DNA from: Amycolatopsis palatopharyngis
Lineage (GTDB): Bacteria; Actinomycetota; Actinomycetes; Mycobacteriales; Pseudonocardiaceae
Direction: 5' to 3'
Assembly: GCF_003385185.1 (NCBI RefSeq)
Contig: NZ_PQHZ01000018.1
Span: forward strand, 51,053-115,052
DNA: 64,000 nt
The translations under genes and the position numbers were made by a program. Position 1 is the stretch's first letter; each line of letters starts with the position of its first letter. Below, piece after piece: positions 1 through 8,660 of the stretch. The notes beneath the pieces were generated by a model that saw only the letters and a program-made list of their open reading frames with translations, made no database searches and was not told the DNA's origin.

Positions 1-1
1 C

Positions 2-1043
<1,042 letters not shown>

Positions 1044-1045
1044 TC

Positions 1046-1083
1046 CCGTGGGCGCTTTGCGGCTCCCCGGAAAGCGCCCACGG
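1046..1083 (+). terminator. Strong intra-operon stem-loop between catA and catB
   Basis: A perfect 13-bp inverted repeat (1046-1058 with 1071-1083; arm CCGTGGGCGCTTT) encloses a 12-base loop and starts three bases after the catA stop. No T-tract follows, and catB has its own ribosome site (GGAGAG at 1091-1096) directly downstream. It may be a partial terminator or an mRNA-stabilising hairpin that sets the catA:catB ratio. Confidence 0.7.
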
Positions 1084-1103
1084 CCTGATTGGAGAGTCCT
1101 AGG

Positions 1104-2225
1104 ATGAGCGATCTGCAGATCGATCGCGTGGAAACGGTGCTGCTGGATGTACCGCTGCGACGCGCCCACCGTTTCGCCCGCGTCGGTATGGACGCACAGC
1201 CGGTGCTACTGGTGTTCCTCCGTACCGCGGGCGGGATCACCGGGGTCGGCGAAGGAGTCGTGCCGGGCGGCCCGTGGTGGGGTGGCGAGTCGGTGGAGAC
1301 CATGCAGGTGATGATCGAGCGCTATATGGCGCCGATCCTGCTCGGCCGCGAGGTCGACGACATCGCGGGCATCGGGGTGGACATCGCCGATGTGCTGGCC
1401 AACAATCTCTACGCGAAAACAGCCGTCGAGGTCGCACTGCACGATGCCTGGGCGCGTTGTCTCGGCGTGCCGGTGCACACGTTGCTCGGCGGGTTGGCCC
1501 GCCGCTCGATACCGGTCACCTGGGCACTGGGCACCGAATCGGCGCCCGTGGTGATCGAGGAGGCCCTCGGTAAGCTCGACGCCGGTTCCCATCACACGTT
1601 CAAACTCAAGATGGGTGCGCAATCGCCGGAGGCCGATGTCGAGCGCGTGACGACCATCGCCGAGAAACTCGCGGGCACCGCGGGTGTGCGCGTCGACATA
1701 AACGCACGCTGGGACCGGCTCACCGCGCTGGCCCAGTTGCCCAAACTCGCGGACGCGGGCATCGAACTGGTCGAGCAACCCGTGCCCGGCAGCGAGATCG
1801 AGGCCCTTGCCGAACTCACGCGGACGCTCCGGATACCGGTTATGGCAGACGAGAGTCTGCGCACCCCGACCGACGCGTTGCGTCTGGCCAGGCTGCGCGC
1901 CGCCGACGTCTACTCGTTGAAAACCACCAAGTCCGGCGGATTGCGGAACACCAAGGCCATCTCCGAAATCGCCGGGGCCGCGGGGATTCCGTGCCATGCG
2001 GGCACGTCCATCGAAACCGGTATCGGTACCGCGGCCTCGCTGCACGTCGCCTGTGCCGCCCCCGCCGTCACCTGGGGCAGTGAACTGTTCGGCCCGCTCC
2101 TGTTGCGCGAGGAGCTACTGACCACACCGCTGCGCTATGCCGACGGCGAACTGCACCTGCCCGACGGTCCCGGCCTCGGCGTTGAACTCGACCCCGACGC
2201 CGTACGCGCCTTCACCAGGAGCTGA
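1104..2225 (+). CDS. catB: Muconate cycloisomerase (enolase superfamily)
   Basis: The enzyme converts cis,cis-muconate to muconolactone. The protein has 373 residues with an N-terminal capping domain and an enolase-type barrel. All diagnostic residues fall at the positions used for the Pseudomonas enzyme: Lys167 and Lys169 (FKLKMG), Asp198 (VDIN), Glu224 (ELVEQP), Asp249 (MADES) and Lys273 (SLKTTK). I chose ATG 1104 because GGAGAG lies seven bases upstream; an in-frame TTG at 1089 would add five residues without a better ribosome site. The gene sits between catA and catC, which makes muconate the likely substrate rather than another member of the mandelate-racemase group. Confidence 0.93.
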   Translation: MSDLQIDRVETVLLDVPLRRAHRFARVGMDAQPVLLVFLRTAGGITGVGEGVVPGGPWWGGESVETMQVMIERYMAPILLGREVDDIAGIGVDIADVLANNLYAKTAVEVALHDAWARCLGVPVHTLLGGLARRSIPVTWALGTESAPVVIEEALGKLDAGSHHTFKLKMGAQSPEADVERVTTIAEKLAGTAGVRVDINARWDRLTALAQLPKLADAGIELVEQPVPGSEIEALAELTRTLRIPVMADESLRTPTDALRLARLRAADVYSLKTTKSGGLRNTKAISEIAGAAGIPCHAGTSIETGIGTAASLHVACAAPAVTWGSELFGPLLLREELLTTPLRYADGELHLPDGPGLGVELDPDAVRAFTRS

Positions 2226-2232
2226 TCCAACC

Positions 2233-2520
2233 ATGCTGTTCCACCTCCGGATGGATGTCGCCATCCCACACGACCTTGAGCCGAAAGTACGCGAGGAGTT
2301 GGTAGCCAAGGAGAAAGCCCGCGCACTGGAACTTCAGCGCGCGGGCAAATGGCCACACCTGTGGCGCATCGTGGGCAAGTACAGCAACATCAGCGTGCTC
2401 GACGTCGACTCACCCGACGAACTGCACCGGATCCTCTCGAGCCTGCCGTTGTTCCCGTTCATGCGGATCGAGGTCTCCGCGCTGACACAGCATCCCTCCG
2501 ATCTGGCGGCGCAGTCATGA
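2233..2520 (+). CDS. catC: Muconolactone delta-isomerase
   Basis: The 95-residue product isomerises muconolactone to 3-oxoadipate enol-lactone. It starts MLFHLRMDV and contains the family-typical GKWPHLWR stretch and the C-terminal LPLFPFM segment; length and order match CatC decamer subunits. The start at ATG 2233 is 7 bases after catB. Its last codons overlap the next start in an ATGA arrangement (2517-2520), so the following FAD synthetase-like gene is translationally coupled to catC. Confidence 0.92.
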   Translation: MLFHLRMDVAIPHDLEPKVREELVAKEKARALELQRAGKWPHLWRIVGKYSNISVLDVDSPDELHRILSSLPLFPFMRIEVSALTQHPSDLAAQS

Positions 2521-3329
2521 GCGCGCCCGTCGCTGAGGCAGCGGCGCCCCTGTGGCACGGGGTGGGTGAGGTGCCGGCCGGTTTCGGTCCCTGTGTGGTG
2601 ACGCTCGGAGTCTTCGACGGCCTGCACCGTGGCCATACCCGGCTCGTCGAGCGCGCCCTGCGGGTCGGTTCCGACCGGCGGCTGCCCACGGTGGTGGTCA
2701 CCTTCGACCCGCATCCCGCGCGCGTGCTGGGGTTGCCCCGGGATACGGCACAGCTGAGTACCGTCGATCGGCGCGCCGAGCTGGCCCGAAGGCTCGGGGT
2801 GGACGCCATCTGCGTACTGCCCTTCACCCCCGAGTTCGCCACGCTTGGTCCGGCCGAGTTCGTCGAACAGGTTCTGGTTGGTGGGCTTCGTGCGCAGGCG
2901 GTCGTGGTCGGCGCCGACTTCACCTTCGGGCACCGGGCCGCGGGCACCGTCGAGACGCTGCGCGATCTCGGTTCCCGGCACGGCTTCTCCACGCACGGCG
3001 TCGACCTGCTGCACGCGGTTGGTGCCCGATGCTCGTCGACCGCCGTTCGGGAGTGCCTGCGTCTCGGCGACGTCCACGGTGCGACTCGCATTCTCGGCCG
3101 GCCGCATCACGTCGAAGGCACGCTGCGACCCGCAGGGGCCGGGGCGACCGAACTCGTGGTCGCCCCGGGAACCGCGGTGCCCGCGTCCGGCCGCTACCTC
3201 GGCAGGCTCAGCGGGACCGGGCCGATCACGTTGCGGGTGACCGGTGACGGCAGGTTGCTCCTGGAGTCCACGGGTGTGCGACGCGGTGCCGGCGGTGTCG
3301 AGTTCATCGACCGGATGGAGCCGCGATGA
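2517..3329 (+). CDS. RibF-like FAD synthetase (FMN adenylyltransferase) without a recognisable riboflavin-kinase domain
   Basis: The 270-residue protein carries the nucleotidyltransferase domain of bacterial RibF: GVFDGLHRGH at 31-40, the GADFTFGHRAAG flavin-site motif at 132-143, and SSTAVREC at 173-180. Bifunctional RibF normally continues into a kinase domain of about 125 residues with a GxPTAN motif. Here only about 75 residues follow GRPHHVEG (194-201) and no such motif is seen. I infer an enzyme that would make FAD from FMN only. It is coupled to catC by ATGA and to the next gene by another ATGA. The operon begins with a probable FADH2-dependent hydroxylase, so dedicated FAD supply is an attractive role, but this is not shown. 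Confidence 0.8.
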   Translation: MSAPVAEAAAPLWHGVGEVPAGFGPCVVTLGVFDGLHRGHTRLVERALRVGSDRRLPTVVVTFDPHPARVLGLPRDTAQLSTVDRRAELARRLGVDAICVLPFTPEFATLGPAEFVEQVLVGGLRAQAVVVGADFTFGHRAAGTVETLRDLGSRHGFSTHGVDLLHAVGARCSSTAVRECLRLGDVHGATRILGRPHHVEGTLRPAGAGATELVVAPGTAVPASGRYLGRLSGTGPITLRVTGDGRLLLESTGVRRGAGGVEFIDRMEPR

Positions 3330-3808
3330 ACACCGTCGAACAACGACTGCGGCGGCTGGAGGACCTCGACGCGATCCGCCAGCTCGATGCCACGTACTGC
3401 CGTCTGCTGGATGACGGTGACTGGGACAGGCTCGTCGAACTGTTCACTCTGGACGGTGAGTTCATCGGACTCGACCGGGTACGCGGCCGCGAAGAGCTGC
3501 GCCGGTTCTTCGGTGCGCTCGCCGAAGGGGGCCTGATCGCGTTCTGGCACTACGTCACCAACCTCGAGATCGCGATCGAAGGGGACACCGCCGAGGTGCG
3601 TTCCGCGCTGTGGCAGCCATGCGTGCAGAACGGCATTCCGCACGTGGCCGCGGGGCGGTACCACGACAGACTGGTGCGCCTCGACGGACAGTGGCGCTAC
3701 GCCAGCAAGCAGGTCGCGTTCGACTACTTCGCCCCACTGACCGACGGGTGGGACCACGGCCGGTTCACCGTCAAATCCGCCGAACAGACCTATGGAGCGT
3801 TGCGATGA
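3326..3808 (+). CDS. NTF2-like/SnoaL-like protein of the catechol operon
   Basis: The 160-residue protein has the SnoaL_4/NTF2-like fold signature: an N-terminal helix with IRQLDATYCRLLDDGDWDRLV, then the FTLDGEFIG strand, and a C-terminal sheet around WRYASKQVAFDYF. Members of this group range from small dehydratases and isomerases to partner subunits of ring hydroxylases. Nothing in the sequence fixes the reaction. ATGA overlaps on both sides (3326-3329 and 3805-3808) tie it tightly to the RibF-like gene and pcaD, so it probably has a step-specific or accessory role in aromatic breakdown. It might also help handle an unstable lactone or a side product. Confidence 0.75.
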   Translation: MNTVEQRLRRLEDLDAIRQLDATYCRLLDDGDWDRLVELFTLDGEFIGLDRVRGREELRRFFGALAEGGLIAFWHYVTNLEIAIEGDTAEVRSALWQPCVQNGIPHVAAGRYHDRLVRLDGQWRYASKQVAFDYFAPLTDGWDHGRFTVKSAEQTYGALR

Positions 3809-4590
3809 CCGATATGCGAGCTGTCTTCGACGGACCCGCGGACGGACCGGTGCTTGTCCTCGGGCCCTCGCTGGGGACCGACTTCGGCCTGTTCGACGCC
3901 CAGGTCGCGACCCTCGCCGAGCGGTACCGTGTCCTGCGGTTCAACCTGCCTGGCCACGGCGGCGCCCCGGCTCCGCCCGGGCCGTACAGCATGGCCGGGA
4001 TGGCAGGCGACGTGCTCGCGTTGCTCGATCACCACGGCATCGAGCGCTGCCACTACGCGGGGGTCTCCATCGGCGGCGCGATCGGCTTGCAGCTCGCGCT
4101 CGACGCCGGTCACCGGCTCGCCAGCCTGACCGTCTGCGCTTCCTCCGCGCGCTTCGCCGACCCCGGTTCCTGGCCGGTGCGGGCCGCCACCGTGCGCGCC
4201 GAAGGCACGGCGGCCATGCTCGCCTCGCGTGCCGGAACCTGGTACACCCACGAGTTCGCCCGTAGGGAACCGGCCGAATCCGGGCGGTTACTCGATATGT
4301 TGCGCGGCACCGCCGCCGAGGGGTATGCCGGGTGTTGCGAAGCGATCGCCACCTTCGACGTACGTGATCGCCTCGGCGAAATCCGTGTCCCGACGCTGGC
4401 GCTCGCGGGCGCCGACGATCCCGCCACCCCACCCGAGATGTTGCGGCAGATCGCCGAAGGCGTTCCGCACGCGCGAATGGTCGTCGTGCCGGATACGGCC
4501 CACCTGCTCAATGTCGAGGCGCCCGGCGCCGTGAATCACGAGCTCGCCGCACACCTGGTGAACGCGTCCAGTGAGGCAGGACATGGATAA
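3805..4590 (+). CDS. pcaD: 3-oxoadipate enol-lactonase (alpha/beta hydrolase)
   Basis: The enzyme hydrolyses 3-oxoadipate enol-lactone to 3-oxoadipate. The 261-residue alpha/beta-hydrolase has nucleophile Ser88 in GVSIGG, an acid in the AGADDPATPP loop (Asp204 or Asp205) and His233 in DTAHLLN. The family-typical FNLPGHG oxyanion region is at 46-52. The start is ATG 3805, overlapping the previous stop by four bases. The stop overlaps the next ATG by eight bases. The catC neighbour supplies its substrate and the CoA-transferase downstream uses its product. Confidence 0.88.
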   Translation: MTDMRAVFDGPADGPVLVLGPSLGTDFGLFDAQVATLAERYRVLRFNLPGHGGAPAPPGPYSMAGMAGDVLALLDHHGIERCHYAGVSIGGAIGLQLALDAGHRLASLTVCASSARFADPGSWPVRAATVRAEGTAAMLASRAGTWYTHEFARREPAESGRLLDMLRGTAAEGYAGCCEAIATFDVRDRLGEIRVPTLALAGADDPATPPEMLRQIAEGVPHARMVVVPDTAHLLNVEAPGAVNHELAAHLVNASSEAGHG

Positions 4591-5335
4591 GGTCTTCCCG
4601 ACCGCGGCCGCGGCCGTCGCCGACATTTCCGACGGTGCCTCGCTTGCCGTCGGCGGCTTCGGTATGTGCGGTGTGCCGACCGTGCTGATCGCGGCCCTGC
4701 TGGAGCAGGGCGCCACCGAACTCGAGACCATCAGCAACAACCTCGGTGTCGACGGTTTCGGCCTGGGCACCATGCTGTCCGCGGGCCGGATCCGGCGCAC
4801 GATCGGCTCCTACATCGGCAACAACAAGGAGTTCGCCCGCCAGTATCTGGCTGGGGAGCTGGAGGTCGAGCTGACCCCGCAGGGGACGCTGGCCGAACGG
4901 TTGCGTGCCGGCGGTGCGGGCATCCCCGCCTTCTACACCCCGGCCGGTGTCGGCACGCTGGTCGCCGACGGTGGGCTGCCGTGGCGCTACGGCGCCGACG
5001 GTTCGGTCGCCGTGGCCTCACCGGCCAAGGAAGTCCGCGAGTTCGGCGGGACGCGGTATCTGCTCGAACACGCCCTTGCCCCGGACTTCGCACTCGTCCA
5101 CGCGTGGAAGGCGGATCGGCACGGCAACCTCGTGTACCGGCACGCAGCCAGCAACTTCAATCCGGACTGTGCCGCGGCAGCGAAGATCACCGTGGCGCAG
5201 GTCGAGCACCTCGTCGAGCCAGGCGAGCTCGACCCGGACAGTGTGCACACGCCCGGAGTCCACGTGCAACGCGTCGTGCTCGTGCCAGACCTCGTCAAAC
5301 CGGTCGAATTCCGGACCACAAAGGAGGCGTCGTGA
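4583..5335 (+). CDS. pcaI: 3-oxoadipate CoA-transferase, alpha subunit
   Basis: With the next gene this makes a heteromeric family I CoA-transferase that moves CoA from succinyl-CoA to 3-oxoadipate. The 250-residue product has the subunit A hallmarks [10 protein letters not shown] near the N-terminus, then [15 protein letters not shown] and [16 protein letters not shown]. The start is ATG 4583, eight bases inside the pcaD 3' end and preceded by GAGGCAGG. It overlaps the beta subunit gene by GTGA. Acetoacetate (SCOT-type) use cannot be excluded from sequence, but the location argues for 3-oxoadipate. Confidence 0.88.
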   Translation: MDKVFPTAAAAVADISDGASLAVGGFGMCGVPTVLIAALLEQGATELETISNNLGVDGFGLGTMLSAGRIRRTIGSYIGNNKEFARQYLAGELEVELTPQGTLAERLRAGGAGIPAFYTPAGVGTLVADGGLPWRYGADGSVAVASPAKEVREFGGTRYLLEHALAPDFALVHAWKADRHGNLVYRHAASNFNPDCAAAAKITVAQVEHLVEPGELDPDSVHTPGVHVQRVVLVPDLVKPVEFRTTKEAS

Positions 5336-5985
5336 GCCGCAGCCGCGAGGAACTCGCCGCCCGGGTCGCCGAAGAGCTACCCGACGGCTCGTACGTCAAC
5401 CTCGGCATCGGTATGCCCACCCGCGTTCCCGCGCACATACCGCCGGAACGCACGGTGGTCATTCACTCCGAGAACGGGATTCTCGGTGTCGGTGCCTATC
5501 CGACCGAGGACGAGGTGGATCCGGATCTGATCAACGCCGGGAAGGAAACGGTGACCGTTCGCCCCGGGGCCAGCTACTTCGCGTCCTCGGCGAGCTTCGG
5601 CATGATCCGCGGCGGGCATATCGACGTCGCGGTGCTGGGCGCGATGCAGGTCAGCGCCACCGGCGATCTGGCCAACTGGGCCATCCCCGGAAAGATGATC
5701 AAGGGGGTCGGCGGGGCCATGGATCTCGTGCACGGTGCCCGCCGGGTGATCGCCATGACCGAGCACGTCACCAGGGACGGCGCGCCCAAGATCGTGGAAA
5801 GCTGCACACTGCCGCTGACCGGCCAGGGCTGCGTCGACCGCATCATCACCGACCTCGCCGTCATCGACGTGACCGAGTACGGCCTCGAACTCGTCGAATG
5901 CGCGCCCGGTGTAAGCCAGGCACAGATCGAGTCGGCGACGGCAGCCCCCCTGCAACCCCCCCGAGTTCGCAGTTTCGGGCCGTGA
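5332..5985 (+). CDS. pcaJ: 3-oxoadipate CoA-transferase, beta subunit, with repeat-encoded C-terminus
   Basis: The 217-residue product is the catalytic subunit. GIGMPT is at 25-30, and the active-site Glu47 lies in SENGILG. The start is GTG 5332 in a GTGA overlap with the alpha subunit, and AAGGAGG lies just upstream. The body ends with ESATAAPL, where homologues usually stop. The last residues (about PPRVRSFGP) are encoded by the first unit of a 21-bp tandem repeat that begins at 5962. The native stop may therefore have been lost or overwritten. Function is probably kept, since the tail is short. Confidence 0.87.
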   Translation: MSRSREELAARVAEELPDGSYVNLGIGMPTRVPAHIPPERTVVIHSENGILGVGAYPTEDEVDPDLINAGKETVTVRPGASYFASSASFGMIRGGHIDVAVLGAMQVSATGDLANWAIPGKMIKGVGGAMDLVHGARRVIAMTEHVTRDGAPKIVESCTLPLTGQGCVDRIITDLAVIDVTEYGLELVECAPGVSQAQIESATAAPLQPPRVRSFGP

Positions 5986-6024
5986 GTTTGCAGTTCCAGG
6001 GCATGAGTTCGCAGTTTCAGTGGC
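5962..6024. repeat. Three tandem copies of a 21-bp repeat
   Basis: Three consecutive 21-base units (5962-5982, 5983-6003, 6004-6024) share the core GAGTTYGCAGTTYC. The first unit is translated as the C-terminus of the CoA-transferase beta subunit and the second supplies its TGA stop. The same repeat recurs four times at 49236-49319. There are no unique spacers between units, so it is not CRISPR. Confidence 0.9.
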
Positions 6025-6160
6025 GAAACCACGTCGGTCTTCGAGTCAGGTACCGAGTACGACCACCGCTTCGGGTTGGCCTTCGCGCTGGACGGTTCCC
6101 GGCTTTACATCGTCGACACCAGAACCGGGCACATCAGGGCGTTCGGCGTGACCACCCGAG
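6022..6160 (+). pseudogene. Remnant of an SMP-30/gluconolactonase-like gene
   Basis: One frame reads GETTSVFESGTEYDHRFG and then LAFALDGSRLYIVDTRTGHI and RAFGV. This resembles one beta-propeller blade of SMP-30/gluconolactonase-type sugar lactonases, where a G-L-A-F-S-x-D-x-x-x-L-Y-V-x-D-T pattern is usual. Similarity stops after about 45 codons and neither a start nor the rest of the propeller is present. The fragment begins right at the edge of the 21-bp repeats, which suggests that rearrangement at the repeat cut the gene. The family assignment rests on motif memory and the fragment is short. Confidence 0.45.
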
Positions 6161-6250
6161 GCACGGTCCGCAGCCGCAGCCCTCGGCGAGATCGGCCCCG
6201 AAGGTCCAGTTTGGAATCGGGTACCGGTCGGAGACGGACGCCGGATCGGG

Positions 6251-6883
6251 GTGTCGCGTGCTCGTTCGGGGTACCCGGGTGTGGTGAGTACCAGTCCTTC
6301 CTCCGTCGTCCGCGCTGTCACCGTTGTCGCAGATGTGCTGCGCCTCGCTGTGTTGGCGGGTGTGGCCGTTGTCGCCCTTTCGAACGACGTGGAAGGCGCC
6401 GTCAGGTTCACACTGGTGCTGTTGATTCTGCTTACCGCCCGCCGATTCCGGATTCCGCCGCCGTTCGACCTCGCGGCGTGCTTGCTGTTGCCCCTGGCGA
6501 CCATGGCGTCGGTATGGAACTGGTATCGGCAACTGTTGTGGCTGGACTGGGTGATGCACGGGATGGCGACCGGCGCGCTCGCGGCGATGGTGTACCTGCT
6601 CCTGGTGCGCGGCCCACTACTGCCGTCGCCCCACGAGCAGCGTCGCGCATCGATCGTCATCCTGACGACTCTGGTCGGCATGGCGGCCGGAGTCGTGTGG
6701 GAGTTCTACGAATGGTTCGCGGAGATCGTGGTAGGAGTGCACATCGGTGTCGGTTACGAGGACACGATCGCCGACCTCGCGATGGACACGCTCGGCTCAC
6801 TGCTGGCGGGACTGGGACTGCTCGCGTGGGCGGCGCACGGTCACGGTGACTATCGAGGCCGGCTGCTGGCCGGCGAATCCTGA
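6251..6883 (+). CDS. DUF2238/YjdF-like integral membrane protein
   Basis: The 210-residue protein has about five or six hydrophobic helices. Near the C-terminus it has WEFYEWFAE, then VGYEDTIADLAMDTLGSLLAG, a pattern I associate with DUF2238 (YjdF) inner-membrane proteins of unknown function. Start choice is uncertain: GTG at 6251, or GTG at 6281/6284, all with weak ribosome sites. No operon partner is obvious, and the next gene starts 57 bases on with its own GTG. I assign no function. Confidence 0.65.
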   Translation: MSRARSGYPGVVSTSPSSVVRAVTVVADVLRLAVLAGVAVVALSNDVEGAVRFTLVLLILLTARRFRIPPPFDLAACLLLPLATMASVWNWYRQLLWLDWVMHGMATGALAAMVYLLLVRGPLLPSPHEQRRASIVILTTLVGMAAGVVWEFYEWFAEIVVGVHIGVGYEDTIADLAMDTLGSLLAGLGLLAWAAHGHGDYRGRLLAGES

Positions 6884-6940
6884 GTATCGCCATACGGCGT
6901 CCCAAGTTTTCACCTTCCGGCTTCGGGTAGCCGCTGTGGG

Positions 6941-7660
6941 GTGTGGAGCCGAGTGTTGCGCAGCGTCACGCTGCTCGCGGTATGCCTGCCTGCGGCCGCA
7001 TGCGGTCTGCCCGGCGACCCTGGCAACACTTACGCGCAAGCCCGCGGGGGCCAGATGCACGTGGGGGTGATCGACCACGAGCCGTGGACGGTCGTCGAGG
7101 ACGGCGAGGTTGTCGGGGGTGTGGAGACGCGTCTGGCCACCGAGTTCGGCGGTTCGATCGACGCCGAGGTGGTGTTCCATCCGGGGACGGAGTCGGAGTT
7201 GGCCTCCGCGGCGCACCGGTTCGAACTAGACCTGATCATCGGTGGCCTGACCACGAAGTCGCCCTCGGGCAGCAACATCGCCATGAGCCCGCCATACCTC
7301 ACCGAGCGGGTGATCGTCGCGGCTCCGGCCGGGGTGGCACTGGTCGAGGAGCTGGGCGGTGAGGTGGTCGCCTACCGCTCCGACGAACGCGCCCTTGCCG
7401 CCTACATCCGGGACAAGGGCGGTTCACCACGTCCGGTCGAGGACCTCCGTGCGGTGAGTTCGGGCGGCCGGACCCTGGTCGCCGTACCGGCCTGGGAGGC
7501 CGACGGAAGGGGCCTCCGACCGACGCCGGTCACGCTCGTCGAGCACAAGCACGTCCTCGCGGTGCCGCCGGGGGAGAACCGCATGCTGCTCGAACTCGCC
7601 GAGTTCCTCGACCTGCACGGTGCGGCCGTCCGGGAGCGCCTGCCGGGAGGTGGGCGATGA
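6941..7660 (+). CDS. Putative solute-binding-protein-like lipoprotein, partner of a CDF transporter
   Basis: The 239-residue product starts at GTG 6941 with a short signal sequence ending in the lipobox LPAAACG (Cys21), so it is probably anchored outside the membrane. The mature part looks like a short, divergent bacterial extracellular solute-binding domain of the amino-acid type: HVGVIDHEPWTVVEDGEVVGG, then GVETRLATEF, DLIIGGLT and SPPYLTERVIVAAP. No ABC permease or ATPase is next to it. Instead its stop overlaps the start of a cation diffusion facilitator gene (ATGA at 7657-7660). It may therefore sense or deliver a ligand to that transporter, which is inference. Confidence 0.65.
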   Translation: MWSRVLRSVTLLAVCLPAAACGLPGDPGNTYAQARGGQMHVGVIDHEPWTVVEDGEVVGGVETRLATEFGGSIDAEVVFHPGTESELASAAHRFELDLIIGGLTTKSPSGSNIAMSPPYLTERVIVAAPAGVALVEELGGEVVAYRSDERALAAYIRDKGGSPRPVEDLRAVSSGGRTLVAVPAWEADGRGLRPTPVTLVEHKHVLAVPPGENRMLLELAEFLDLHGAAVRERLPGGGR

Positions 7661-8634
7661 AACTGGCACCGAACAACGAACTGCCGGATGGTCTCGTCCA
7701 GGAGATGCGCAGGGGCACCTGTCTCGTCACCGCGATGATCGCGTACCTGGTCGTCGACGTCGTGGTGCTGTACCTGCTCATGGGCGGATCGCAGTCGGCG
7801 ATGGCACTGGTCATCGAGGACGGACTAGAACTCATCCCACCGCTGCTGTTCGTGATCACGACCCGGATCCGGAAGAAGCCGCCGACGCCGAAGTACCCAT
7901 ACGGATTCCATCGGGTCGTCACGCTCGGGTTCTTCGGCTCGGCCCTGGCACTGCTGGCTTTCGGCGTAGTGATCTTCGCGCTGGCGGTGCAGTCCTTGCT
8001 GCAACTGGAGCACCCGACGATCGGCTCCCGAGAGGTGTTCGGCGAGCGGGTCTGGCAGGGATGGCTGGTCATGAGTTGGCTGATTCTGAGTGTGGCCGCG
8101 CCCGTAGTCATCGGGCGCATGATGCTTCGCCCGGCCCGCATGGTGAACAACAAAATCCTCTTCGCCAGCGGGCGAATGCTGGCCGCCGACTGGCAGTCGA
8201 CGCTGGCCGCCGCCATCGGCCTGGCGGGTATCGCCGTCGGCTGGTGGTGGGCCGATGCCGTCGCCGCGGGGGCCATCGCGATCGGGATCATGGGAGACGG
8301 GGTGCGCAACACCAAGCGGGCCGCTTTGGCGCTGGTCGACCGGATGCCGGCGAAGGTCGGAACCGGGACGACAGTGGAACTTGTGGAGCAGGTCGAGCGA
8401 CTTGTCGAACGGGTCGACTGGACCGGCGACGCGGAGGTGCGCCTGCGCGAGTACGGCCAGGTGTACTTCGGCGAAGTGGTGGTCAATGTGGGGGACAAGG
8501 CGGTGGACGCGAACCGGCTGGAGGATCTCTACGAGCAGATCACCGGCCTCGACTGGCGGTTGCAGGAAGTCCTCGTCGTCCCGGTCCGGCAGATGGCCGG
8601 TCAGGTGCGGGCCCAGGTGAGTGACAACCACTAA
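7657..8634 (+). CDS. Cation diffusion facilitator (CDF)-family transporter
   Basis: The 325-residue membrane protein has a CDF layout: about six helices in the first 220 residues, the YPYGFHRVVTLGF segment after helix 2, and a cytoplasmic C-terminal domain of about 100 residues. The usual metal-site signatures are divergent. Helix 2 has IEDGLELIPP in place of the common HxxxD or DxxxD, and helix 5 has AADWQST. The transported ion cannot be predicted. Translation is coupled to the upstream lipoprotein by ATGA, which is an unusual pairing. The C-terminal domain runs from about 225 to 325. Confidence 0.75.
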   Translation: MKLAPNNELPDGLVQEMRRGTCLVTAMIAYLVVDVVVLYLLMGGSQSAMALVIEDGLELIPPLLFVITTRIRKKPPTPKYPYGFHRVVTLGFFGSALALLAFGVVIFALAVQSLLQLEHPTIGSREVFGERVWQGWLVMSWLILSVAAPVVIGRMMLRPARMVNNKILFASGRMLAADWQSTLAAAIGLAGIAVGWWWADAVAAGAIAIGIMGDGVRNTKRAALALVDRMPAKVGTGTTVELVEQVERLVERVDWTGDAEVRLREYGQVYFGEVVVNVGDKAVDANRLEDLYEQITGLDWRLQEVLVVPVRQMAGQVRAQVSDNH

Positions 8635-8652
8635 CGGGACGGCTGACCCGTT
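8633..8652. terminator. Small hairpin between convergent genes
   Basis: AACGGG (8633-8638) pairs with CCCGTT (8647-8652) across an 8-base loop. The hairpin overlaps the CDF stop codon and lies just before the 3' end of the convergent lipoprotein gene. The stem is only six pairs, so terminator function is tentative. Confidence 0.35.
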
Positions 8653-8660
8653 CAGCGGTA

